From Botrimarina hoheduenensis (GTDB lineage: Bacteria > Planctomycetota > Planctomycetia > Pirellulales > Lacipirellulaceae), in assembly GCF_007859815.1 (NCBI RefSeq), contig NZ_SJPH01000002.1, positions 788,766 through 852,765 on the forward strand: 64,000 bases of DNA. The letters are read 5' to 3'. Below the pieces are notes generated by a model. The model saw only the letters and a program-made list of their open reading frames with translations, had not been told where the DNA came from and made no database searches. Position numbers and translations under genes: made by a program. Shown one piece after another: positions 48,524-57,280 of this stretch. The stretch's first letter is position 1, and each line of letters starts with the position of its first letter.

Positions 48524-49909
48524 TCAGGGGGGCCAGCTTCCAAGGCCCGGTGCCAGCGGCGGCACTAATTCTTGCTTCCATCGATAGAGCAACTGCGCGG
48601 CTTCGTCGACCTGAGCGCCCTCGCGATTGAACCGATTGTTCGTCTCGCCCAGGTCTTGATGTAGATCGTAGTACAGCGGCGGATTGAATTCTTGCTGATC
48701 CGCGGCTTCTGCCATCATGATCAGCTTTCGATTGCCCACACGCACGGCGCAGCGCTGATTGTCGTACCATCGCCAGAAAAGAGCTGCGTGGGGCAGTGAA
48801 GCGGTATCCCCCTTGAGGTACGGAATCAGATCAACGCCGTCCAGCGGCTTGTTGCTCCGTACCTCTGCGCCGGAATGCGCAACGATTGTCGCCGCAATGT
48901 CCATCGAAGAGACGGGCGCGTTGTAATCAACCCCTTCGGGGAGAGTTCCGACCCAGCGGACGGCGTAGGGCACACGAACGCCCCCTTCGAAGGGACTTCC
49001 CTTGTAATCACGGAGCGGGCCGTTGCTCGATCCATTCGTTGAGGGACCGCCATTGTCAGACAAGAAGAAGACGATGGTCTGCCGATCGAGCTGATGATCG
49101 GAGAGTGCCTGGAGCACGTTTCCCACGCCGTCATCGACCGCCGACACCATCGCCGCATACGTGCGACGTTTCGGGTCCTCGATCGAACGAAAACGGGACA
49201 GATATTTCTCGGTGGCCTGGAGCGGCTCGTGGGGCGCGTTATAAGCCAGGTAGAGGAAAAACGGTTTGTCGTGACTCCGATGGATGAAATCAACGGCGGC
49301 GTTAGAGAGCTCATCCGTCAGGTACTCGGTCGTGGTGACGCGTTCCTCACCGCGTAGAAGCTTGGTCCGATACCAATCCCAAGGTTTCTTTACCTCGGAT
49401 AAGTCTTGCAGTGTCAGCTGGTCGGGAAAGTAGTTATGACCACCCGTCAAGAAACCGAAGAACTCATCAAAGCCACGCACCAAAGGGTGCAAATCAGGAT
49501 ACGTTCCCAGATGCCATTTGCCGACCACCATTGAGCGGTAACCACGCGGCTTTAATAGCTCAGCAAGATTCTGCTCCGACCGCGGTACGCCGTTGTTAGG
49601 AACACTCGGATCGACGGTCGGATTACGGCAAGCGCCGAAACGGCACTGATAGCGCCCTGTGATTAATGCGGCTCGACTCGGGCCGCAAACCGAGTGAGTC
49701 ACGTAGGCATTGGTGCAACGGATTCCTTCCGCGGCGATCCGATCGATGTGCGGGGTGGGGATGTCGGTGCAGCCGTTGAAGCCCACATCGGCGTAGCCGA
49801 GGTCATCCGCCAGAATGACGACTAAGTTTGGCGACGAAGCCCCTGCCGGAATGACCGCAAGAAACAACAAGATTCCTGTCAGAAAACCAACAGCAAACAG
49901 TTTTCCCAT
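48524..49909 (-). CDS. Exported sulfatase (formylglycine type)
   Basis: This 461-residue enzyme has a signal peptide (FLTGILLFLAVIPAGA), then LVVILADDLGYADVGFNGCTD and the formylglycine site VCGPSRAALITG (Cys75). MVVGKWHLGTY, LAYNAPHEPLQA and FFLSDNGGPS complete the S1 pattern. ATG 49942 adds eleven residues (MLRMYLKHSCV) and is less likely. The 267 bp upstream hold no recognised gene. Confidence 0.93.
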   Translation of the reverse strand: MGKLFAVGFLTGILLFLAVIPAGASSPNLVVILADDLGYADVGFNGCTDIPTPHIDRIAAEGIRCTNAYVTHSVCGPSRAALITGRYQCRFGACRNPTVDPSVPNNGVPRSEQNLAELLKPRGYRSMVVGKWHLGTYPDLHPLVRGFDEFFGFLTGGHNYFPDQLTLQDLSEVKKPWDWYRTKLLRGEERVTTTEYLTDELSNAAVDFIHRSHDKPFFLYLAYNAPHEPLQATEKYLSRFRSIEDPKRRTYAAMVSAVDDGVGNVLQALSDHQLDRQTIVFFLSDNGGPSTNGSSNGPLRDYKGSPFEGGVRVPYAVRWVGTLPEGVDYNAPVSSMDIAATIVAHSGAEVRSNKPLDGVDLIPYLKGDTASLPHAALFWRWYDNQRCAVRVGNRKLIMMAEAADQQEFNPPLYYDLHQDLGETNNRFNREGAQVDEAAQLLYRWKQELVPPLAPGLGSWPP

Positions 49910-50176
49910 CACACAAGAATGCTTTAGATACATCCGAAGCACAGGTAGTCAGTTGGAGAGATGGTGAATAAAAAACTCGAAAGGAGAGTCGTGCCCTGAT
50001 AGGTTTGCGGGCAGTGCTTCCTTAATAGCAGCGTGCAGCGGTCGCTCTCAGGCGATTCGCAAAGCCGTTGAGAACGATTGTGACTGTGCTGTGAGCGTGT
50101 CGATCAATGCTTGTCGTGCAAGCGGTGTATCGGTGCCCTGTTGAAAGATCCGGGATAGCAGCGGTCTCGTTCTCTG

Positions 50177-51028
50177 CTAGCGAGAGGGTCTACGGGGGTG
50201 ATTGGCGTAGATTCTACCGAGTTCGGTCAGCGCGCCGGTTTCGCCAATCAGCGCCGAAGTGCCGAGCGGGCCGTTGTCGGGTGCAGCGCTGAACCATGCG
50301 TAGCGGTGAATGTAGTCAAGCGTGTCGAGAGTGGGCAGCAACTCGCGCATGAACGATGCGATACGTTGGGGCGAGTGGCGGTTCTGGGCGCGCGTGGTGG
50401 CTTGCCAGTCGCCAACCGCAAACTCGGTGATCCACAGCGGCCGTCCAAAGCGCTGGTGCACCGCTTCTAGTCGGCGCACCAGGTGCTCAACACTGGGTCC
50501 CATGTAGCTGTGAACCGAGATCGCATCGACACGCAGACCGCCTTGATCCACTTGCTCCATAAAGTCGTTCATCCACTCGCGGTCGGGGTGGACGCACCCG
50601 GGGCTGACCAGCGGAACACCAACCTCCATCAAACCGGGCCAGAGCTCCAGCACTCTCTCGACCGTCATGTTGGATTGCTTCTGCTGATCAGGCTCGTTGA
50701 ACCCGAGCAGGTATTGCAACTCACCCAGCTCGGCGCGCTTTCTGAGATCGGCAATCGTTTGGCTGAATCGCTCGTTCTCTGAGTTCCCCCAGATCATCGG
50801 AGTGAACTCGACGCCTTTCGGTAGTTTCTCGGGACGCTGGCTTCCCCAGGAGTACAGCCAAGCCGGATTGAGGCTTTCGATACGCCGTACCCAGGCCGCA
50901 TCGGTTGACTTGGCAGTGAAGCAGCAGCCCCGCTTTGACAACCGCGGAGCGACCGCCGCGAAGGCGTCGTGGCTGGCACCAAGGGTGCCGACAAGGGCCA
51001 GCTTCGTGAAATCCCGGCGTGAGATCAT
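50177..51028 (-). CDS. GH128-like exported glycanase
   Basis: This 283-residue enzyme starts with a Tat-like leader (SRRDFTKLALVGTLGASH). The domain matches the Asl1/GH128 type TIM barrel: LLGFNEPDQQKQSN (acid/base Glu), DAISVHSYMGP, and LWITEFAVGDWQ (nucleophile Glu). GH128 enzymes cleave beta-1,3-glucans. Its ATG overlaps the stop of the preceding modular GH128 gene (ATGA), so translation is coupled. It carries no anchoring module. Confidence 0.85.
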   Translation of the reverse strand: MISRRDFTKLALVGTLGASHDAFAAVAPRLSKRGCCFTAKSTDAAWVRRIESLNPAWLYSWGSQRPEKLPKGVEFTPMIWGNSENERFSQTIADLRKRAELGELQYLLGFNEPDQQKQSNMTVERVLELWPGLMEVGVPLVSPGCVHPDREWMNDFMEQVDQGGLRVDAISVHSYMGPSVEHLVRRLEAVHQRFGRPLWITEFAVGDWQATTRAQNRHSPQRIASFMRELLPTLDTLDYIHRYAWFSAAPDNGPLGTSALIGETGALTELGRIYANHPRRPSR

Positions 51029-53679
51029 CGTCGCCTGCCTCGCATAAAGGCCACAGCTGTAGCGAGGATGGCCCCGAGGCATCCGGGTTCGGGGACCGCT
51101 TGAGCGGTTCCGAAGAGACTGGCACCGTAGTTGTTTTGCCATTCCGCTAGATCGAGTTGGTCCACGAGGCCGTCGCCGTTCGAGTCACCCGCCGTGAAGC
51201 GTGTTACGCTCTGATCTAGCGAGTCACGCCACACCGTGTAATCAGCGATATCAACGAAACCGTCGGCGTTCAGATCGCCAGCGAGCACGACTTGGATCGA
51301 GCCGTCTATCATGAGTCCGTCGAGCCGCCAGCGCAGTGTGGGATCGAGCGTCGGGAGGGTTACGACGCCGAAACTCAGATTCGCCGTGGTGTAGTCGAAC
51401 AGGTCGAAGCTGTTCCCCGCGGCGAGCGGGGTTTGCCCAACGTAGTTCACCGACAGCGCTGTGCCGACGACACTAAACGCACCATCGACGGTTAGCTTGT
51501 CAGCGGCACCGGCGTCGCCGAGGTCCAGACGCAACTCACTGGTCGTGTCGATGGAGAAGGTGCCCTGCACCAACGCTTCGGTCGGAGAGAGCAGCGGAGC
51601 CGTCGTTAAAGCTTCGTAATTCTGCAGAGCGTCGGCGGCACTGAATTTGTAATTCTCATAATACCGAGCGTTCGCAACTGCCCCGTGAAAAGGCGCTCCG
51701 AGTCCCGAGGAAACACCGGTTGCCGAGCTGCTGCCTGCCCCCAGACCGCTGAGGTTGCCGCCCGACCAGTCAACAATGCTCTGGCCGCTGAGGGTGCCCG
51801 CCGCTTGTCCGTTGATGAAGAGCGTCACCGAGTCGCCGCCGGTCTCCAGGTCGATCACGCCGACCGCATGGTTCCATCCTTGAGCGACAGCCGTCGTTAG
51901 GTTGATGTCGTTTCCATCGCCGTCAACATTGAAGGTTAGCTGGTTGTTGTTGAGCACAAAGGCGACCCCGCGAGCAGCGCCGCCCACTTCGAGCAACACT
52001 TGGTCACTCCCCGCTGCTGCATTGTCCACGCGGAACACAACTTCAAAGGTGGCGTCTTGACGGCTGCGGGGACCGCCGCCTTCGAAGAACTGATTTAGTC
52101 CGCTGGCACCCCCGATCGGTGCCGTGAGATATGCCGCGGTCACGCCGGGAAAGGCGGAGTCAGCGACCGTGATCGGACTGGCGACGCTGCCGAAGGTGAG
52201 GCTGTCAGCCGAACCGGTGGCGTCGTTCCAGAGGTTGTCCCCTGGAGCGTCGTTCGCGGCGTCGTAATCCAAGCGCAGTTGCGTGGTGACGGGGGCTAAG
52301 AATGAGGTGGCGACGGTGAAGCCGGCCCCGCCGATGTCGAACACCGAGCCCTCGACCGTTACGTTGGAGGTAAACGTCGGGGCCGGACCGTCTGCCGTCA
52401 CGCTGGCACCACTGCTGAAGCGGATCGCTCCCTCAACGGTCCCCGCGGATTGGAAGGGTCGTGCCGCGACGGTGAACAGGTTGCGGCCGGCGACAATCTG
52501 GAGCGTCGCGTTTTCTTTCACACGGATCGCACCCCCGGTGCCGCTGGGCGAATTGCTTTGAAGGCTCAGAACGCCCTCGATCACCTCCAGGTTGCCGTCG
52601 AGTTCGAGCACTCCGGTCAGGTTGATCGTGTTGGACCCCGTCTTGCGGAGCGTTGCTCCCGGACGTACGCGGGTGTAAGTGTCGCGGCGATCCGATAGTG
52701 ACCAATCGGTAACGCCAGAGATCTTGCTAACCCCCCCAAGGGCATCCAGGGCCCGCATCGCAAGGGGGAGGGCTGCTCCCGTGTTGGTGATCTCGCCCCC
52801 ACGCAGGTAGCCGATGTCGGTGCCGAGACTCACGCCCGCAAGATCGCGGATCGTCCCGGGTAGGGCGGTGTCGACGTACTGATCGCCGATGACCGTGGGC
52901 ATATTGTTGGGCGACTCGAACACCATCGCGTCGTCAAACCAGTTGTAATAAGAGTAACGTTCGACATAGCTTCGCGACTCGAGTTCGGGGATCACGATGC
53001 TGAGAAACTGCGCGTTCGCTTCGATCATGGCCTGAGTAGGATCGTTCTCCTCCCAGTCATGCATCGCAAACTCGGTAATCCAGACAGGCCGATTGAACTG
53101 GGTGTGATACCAATCCACGCGGTTGAGGAACGAGTTCGCGGCACTGACCGCGTTGGGTGAGCTTGCCCCGTACCAGTGGAACGCGATCGCATCGACACGC
53201 AGGTCGTCGGCCGGATTGGCGTTGGCGTTGCGCAGTTCGACCTCATTCATGAAGTCGGTCAGCCAATCGATCCCCGCGGCATTGTCCGAGACACCCGGGC
53301 TAACGAGCTTGTGTGTCGGCAAACCGGCTTGCACTACGGGCCAGATATCGAGGGCTTCCATGACCGTCGTGTTCGACTGATCCGGTCTTTCCGGCTCGTT
53401 CAGCACAAGCAGCGTATCGACATTTGGTAGCGCGGCCACCGAACTCACCTTTGTCTGGATATTGTTCGGATACTTAATGAGCGGAATAAACTCCGACAAC
53501 GTACCGCTGGCATCGGAAGGGATCGTATGCCACCACCGGTAGTACCAACTGGCGTTGGAAGCGTTGTGATCCAGCGCGCTGCTGCCGGCCCAACCACGCT
53601 TGGGCGAGCCTGCCTCGACGCACGACACTATGCCGAGCACCAACATCGCTAACGAATAGCTAACGACACGATTTACCAT
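51025..53679 (-). CDS. Modular GH128-LamG-dockerin-PEP-CTERM protein
   Basis: This 884-residue secreted protein begins with a signal peptide (LAMLVLGIVSCVEA). Residues about 25-270 form a GH128-like barrel with LVLNEPERPDQSN and VWITEFAMHDWEE. A beta-rich repeat region follows (autotransporter-like LDGNLEVIEGVLSLQSN), then a LamG domain (RSRQDATFEVVFRVDN to ANARYYEN). Next come two dockerin-type calcium repeats (GDLNADGFVDIADYTVWRDSL; GDSNGDGLVDQLDLAEW) and a PEP-CTERM tail (VPEPGCLGAILATAVAFMRGRRR) for exosortase anchoring. It lies 23 bp after the modular sulfatase gene. Confidence 0.85.
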   Translation of the reverse strand: MVNRVVSYSLAMLVLGIVSCVEAGSPKRGWAGSSALDHNASNASWYYRWWHTIPSDASGTLSEFIPLIKYPNNIQTKVSSVAALPNVDTLLVLNEPERPDQSNTTVMEALDIWPVVQAGLPTHKLVSPGVSDNAAGIDWLTDFMNEVELRNANANPADDLRVDAIAFHWYGASSPNAVSAANSFLNRVDWYHTQFNRPVWITEFAMHDWEENDPTQAMIEANAQFLSIVIPELESRSYVERYSYYNWFDDAMVFESPNNMPTVIGDQYVDTALPGTIRDLAGVSLGTDIGYLRGGEITNTGAALPLAMRALDALGGVSKISGVTDWSLSDRRDTYTRVRPGATLRKTGSNTINLTGVLELDGNLEVIEGVLSLQSNSPSGTGGAIRVKENATLQIVAGRNLFTVAARPFQSAGTVEGAIRFSSGASVTADGPAPTFTSNVTVEGSVFDIGGAGFTVATSFLAPVTTQLRLDYDAANDAPGDNLWNDATGSADSLTFGSVASPITVADSAFPGVTAAYLTAPIGGASGLNQFFEGGGPRSRQDATFEVVFRVDNAAAGSDQVLLEVGGAARGVAFVLNNNQLTFNVDGDGNDINLTTAVAQGWNHAVGVIDLETGGDSVTLFINGQAAGTLSGQSIVDWSGGNLSGLGAGSSSATGVSSGLGAPFHGAVANARYYENYKFSAADALQNYEALTTAPLLSPTEALVQGTFSIDTTSELRLDLGDAGAADKLTVDGAFSVVGTALSVNYVGQTPLAAGNSFDLFDYTTANLSFGVVTLPTLDPTLRWRLDGLMIDGSIQVVLAGDLNADGFVDIADYTVWRDSLDQSVTRFTAGDSNGDGLVDQLDLAEWQNNYGASLFGTAQAVPEPGCLGAILATAVAFMRGRRR

Positions 53680-53702
53680 TGCTCTTCTCTTTCTCTTCAG
53701 TA

Positions 53703-56700
53703 TTACCGCCGCGAGGTGCCAAGCAGGATTCCGCCCAGCATTGAACCGGTGGCTAAGATCGTCGCCGGCTCGGGGATCGCCGTATCGGATGACAGCGCGG
53801 GGACAACAGCTCCGAATTGGGCCTGCCAAATCTGAAGATCGGCAGGCGTGACCTGACCGTCTCCATCGCCATCAGCACCGGTGTGGGGCGACACCTCGAG
53901 TCCGAGCGTGTCGCGCCAAACCGTGTAGTCGGCGAGATCAACAACCAGATCGCCGTTGTAGTCTCCGGCCAGCGTGACCAAGATCGAAACGCTGCTCGGA
54001 CCATATGCAACTTGCCACATGAGGCCGGTGTCGAGAGCGGGCAGGTCAACCGTTGAAAAAACGCCCTGAACCGTCTCACCAGCAACCATCGCGTAGGCGT
54101 CTCCCGCTGTGGGAGCGAAGCCTGCCGAGGCGGTGATCTTGAGCTGGCCACCAAGTGTCGCAGCGCCGGTCGCCTCAACCCGGTCGTGTTGAACCGTGTC
54201 CAGCAGATCCATTTCAAGCGACGTCCCGTTCTGCACCGAAAAGTCGCCGTCGATGGCGAGCGTCACCGCGGGTTGACCGCTGGTGACCGGATCCGATTCG
54301 AGCAGCCACTGATAATTCGTGTCGACTTCGGTGGAGCCGAAAGCCGCGTTGCTGTAGTAACGCGCCAGGGCGATCTCGCCATGGTAGGGCTGGCCCGTTC
54401 CTGCCGTGACGCCCGTGACGCTGCTCTCGCCAGCGCCTAGGCCGAGCGGATTGCCTCCCGCCCAGTCGCCAATCGTGAGCCCGCTGAGGGTGCCAACGAG
54501 TTGGTTGTCCAAGTACAGCGTCATTGAGTCGTCGGCGCTGCTCAGGTCGATGACGCCCACCGCCTGATGCCAACCGGTCGAAAGATTGGTGGTGAGGTTG
54601 TAATCGCTGGCGTCGCCGTCCACGTTGAACGTCAGCACGCCGTTGTTGATCACCAGAGCCACTCCGCGTGCGGCACCACCCGTTTCCAACAGAACCTGAT
54701 CGGTTCCGGCGCTGAGGTCACTAACGTGAAAAACCACTTCAAAGGTTCCGTCTTGTCGGCTGCGAGGCCCCGACTGCTCAAAGAAGTCGCTCAACCCGCC
54801 AGCTCCCCCCGTTAGCGGGATCGAGTAGGCCGAGGTCAAGCGTGGGAAGACGCTGCTGCTGATCGCCGATACGGACGCCGGCGCGGAAAAGCTCAGGCTG
54901 TCGGTGCCGCTTGCCGCGTTGCTCCAGAGGCTGTCACCCGAGATATCGAGGGCGGCGTCATAGTTGAGTTCTAGGCCCGTGGAAACGATCTGGCGGGGGG
55001 TGCCCGAGCCGCCTCCTTCACGGGGCACAATCCCTGCAGGACCGACTTGAACCGTCACGCCGGCCATCGCGACAAGATTGCCACGCATCTGACCGTTGGT
55101 GAACGCGACGCGGCCCCCTTGCAGGTGCAGCGTACCGGTCAGATCGACGCCTCCGGCCAAGGTGAGACCCGCGGTACCCGTCTTGGTGACGCTTTGCTGA
55201 CTGCGAAATTCTCGCAGTTGTCCGCCGAACACAAAGCGCTGGTTCCCATCGCCGGTGATCGACAGGTCGTCGTAGATCACGATATCGGTGTCGTGGTTGA
55301 ACGTGAACGCGTTCGGAACCGCATCGGTTGCGTCGAGCTCGATTACGGGCCCCGCTCCCGAACGGCTGGCGGTCAGCATGATCGGCAATCCGTCGATACG
55401 CGCGCTGTGCTCACCCGTCAGGGGTGCCGATGCGCTGGCGAGTGACAGGCGACTGGCCATGTAAGCGAATCCGCCCACCGAGGTCAGATCGTTCGTCACC
55501 GTGTAGCTCGCGCCGGATCGAGCGGGAAACGTCAAGCGATTGTCAGCGTAGCCTTCGCGCCAAGACGCGGTTTGCGGCGCGTTGGGGCTATCTCCGTCGA
55601 GCCACGCTCCGGTTGTGCTGAACGCCGCCGTGGCGAGCGCCTCGGCACGGAAGCGGAAGTGATCGAAGTCGTTCGTCTCGGGTCCTTGGTTGTCGTACCG
55701 AGGCTTGTCCATTTGAACGTGGTAACTTGCCAGGAGCTGGTGCATTTCCTCCACCACACCGGCGTTGCCCGGCAATGCTACGACATTGCTCGACTCGTCG
55801 GGATCGCTGGCCAGGTTGTAAAGCTGATAACCCGTGCCGGGTTGGTACATGTACTTCCAAGAACCCTTTCGGACCGCGCTCTGGAGGTTGTTGTAGCGCG
55901 GGATGAAGAGCTCCTCGTGAGCCACACCGGCGACTTCGCTGTTGATGTAGGGCAGCAGGTTTTTGCCATCGATGATCTCGTTGGCCGCGAACGCGCCCCC
56001 CCCGGCTCCGCTAAAGGCGGTTGGCACTAAGTCGATCGCGTGAACGAGGTTCGTCGATACGGTGCCTCTTACGGCAGCTTTGACGCCGGCACCGGCGACA
56101 ATCATCGGGACCCGCATCCCCCCCTCAAACTGGCTCCCTTTGCCGTTGCGGAGCACGCCGTTGTCGCTTGAGTTGGGGCCGATGTCGCAGCAGTCACCGC
56201 CGTTGTCGTTGATAAACAGCAGCAACGTGTTGTCAGCGATGCTGTCGGCGGTGTTGCCATCCCCGTTGGGGTCGTCCAGGGCGTCCAGAATCTTGCCGAC
56301 GTTGCGGTCCATAGCGTACTGCATGGCGGCATAGGTGCGACGCTGGCCGGTGAAGCCGGGGATATTGAGCGTGTCGATGTACGCCAGGTCCGCCGCGGTC
56401 GCTTGCATAGGGGTGTGCGGGGCGGTGAACGACGAGTACAGAAAGAAGGGGTTTGCGGTGTTCGCGCTGTCACGGATGTAGTCAACGGACTGATCTCCAA
56501 AGACATCGGTCACATACTGTCCGCTGTAATCGTTTTCGATGATGGCGTTGCTCGTGATGGCACCCATGCCATCGGACACCGTGCGTCGCAACGCCTCGCT
56601 GTTGGTGGCCCCGCCGACGAAGAAGCTGCGAGACCCTCCCCAGAGCCCCTCGAAGTGCTCGATGCCTTGGTTCTCAGGGCGGTTGCCGAGTTGCCCTCCG

Positions 56701-57158
56701 CCGTTGGCGTGCTCTCCCAGGTGCCATTTGCCGATCGCCGCGGTGCTGTAGCCGACCGACTGCATCCTTTCCCAGATGGTGATCGCCGATGTCGGGAGGC
56801 CCTGAAGATTCGCCGCCGTATGGATGGGATCCGTACCCCCCATGATGTTGGAACCGTATCCAAACCGCATGCCGTACTGACCGGTAGTGATCATGGCCCT
56901 TGAGGGGGAGCACACGCTGGCGGTGTAGGCGTTGGTGAACACGACGCCTGCCGAGGCGAGACGATCAAGGTGGGGCGTCGGAACCGCTCCGGCTCCGCCC
57001 GGGTTGGCGTCGGCGGTGGCGTTACGCACAAAGCCGTAGTCGGCCCATCCGGCGTCGTCGCTGATGATCAGTACGACGTTGGGTTGCGTGCCGGCAACCT
57101 CGCTGATACTGCTTATCAAGAGCAGGCAGCAGGCGAGCGTAACAGAAGCAATTTTCAC
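53703..57158 (-). CDS. Modular sulfatase-LamG-dockerin-PEP-CTERM protein
   Basis: This 1151-residue protein starts at GTG 57158 with a signal peptide (LACCLLLISSISEVAG). The N-terminal half is an S1 sulfatase with VVLIISDDAGWADYGF and the formylglycine site VCSPSRAMITTG (Cys83), KWHLGEH and LFINDNGGD. A linker leads to a LamG domain (RSRQDGTFEVVFHVSD to ALARYYS) very like that of the neighbouring GH128 protein. Dockerin-like repeats (GDYNGDLVVDLADYTVWRDTL; GDGDGQVTPADLQIW) and a PEP-CTERM end (IPEPATILATGSMLGGILLG) follow. The ATG at 57218 lies within a hairpin and is rejected. Confidence 0.88.
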   Translation of the reverse strand: MKIASVTLACCLLLISSISEVAGTQPNVVLIISDDAGWADYGFVRNATADANPGGAGAVPTPHLDRLASAGVVFTNAYTASVCSPSRAMITTGQYGMRFGYGSNIMGGTDPIHTAANLQGLPTSAITIWERMQSVGYSTAAIGKWHLGEHANGGGQLGNRPENQGIEHFEGLWGGSRSFFVGGATNSEALRRTVSDGMGAITSNAIIENDYSGQYVTDVFGDQSVDYIRDSANTANPFFLYSSFTAPHTPMQATAADLAYIDTLNIPGFTGQRRTYAAMQYAMDRNVGKILDALDDPNGDGNTADSIADNTLLLFINDNGGDCCDIGPNSSDNGVLRNGKGSQFEGGMRVPMIVAGAGVKAAVRGTVSTNLVHAIDLVPTAFSGAGGGAFAANEIIDGKNLLPYINSEVAGVAHEELFIPRYNNLQSAVRKGSWKYMYQPGTGYQLYNLASDPDESSNVVALPGNAGVVEEMHQLLASYHVQMDKPRYDNQGPETNDFDHFRFRAEALATAAFSTTGAWLDGDSPNAPQTASWREGYADNRLTFPARSGASYTVTNDLTSVGGFAYMASRLSLASASAPLTGEHSARIDGLPIMLTASRSGAGPVIELDATDAVPNAFTFNHDTDIVIYDDLSITGDGNQRFVFGGQLREFRSQQSVTKTGTAGLTLAGGVDLTGTLHLQGGRVAFTNGQMRGNLVAMAGVTVQVGPAGIVPREGGGSGTPRQIVSTGLELNYDAALDISGDSLWSNAASGTDSLSFSAPASVSAISSSVFPRLTSAYSIPLTGGAGGLSDFFEQSGPRSRQDGTFEVVFHVSDLSAGTDQVLLETGGAARGVALVINNGVLTFNVDGDASDYNLTTNLSTGWHQAVGVIDLSSADDSMTLYLDNQLVGTLSGLTIGDWAGGNPLGLGAGESSVTGVTAGTGQPYHGEIALARYYSNAAFGSTEVDTNYQWLLESDPVTSGQPAVTLAIDGDFSVQNGTSLEMDLLDTVQHDRVEATGAATLGGQLKITASAGFAPTAGDAYAMVAGETVQGVFSTVDLPALDTGLMWQVAYGPSSVSILVTLAGDYNGDLVVDLADYTVWRDTLGLEVSPHTGADGDGDGQVTPADLQIWQAQFGAVVPALSSDTAIPEPATILATGSMLGGILLGTSRR

Positions 57159-57194
57159 AGTGTTCTCTACGGTAGGTGCGTGCGTGAAGCCTTG

Positions 57195-57227
57195 TTTTGA
57201 TAGGTGCCACCCCGGCACCCATCAAAA
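57195..57227 (-). terminator. Terminator between the LamG protein and modular sulfatase genes
   Basis: TTTTGATAGGTGCC (57195-57208) and GGCACCCATCAAAA (57214-57227) pair with one mismatch around a 5-nt loop. The AAAA/TTTT arm ends supply the U tract in either direction. Confidence 0.65.
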
Positions 57228-57280
57228 CGGGCAGTCAACAAGCGTCTCAGAAGTTAACGAGCAGGGCTTAACGGGCGCGG

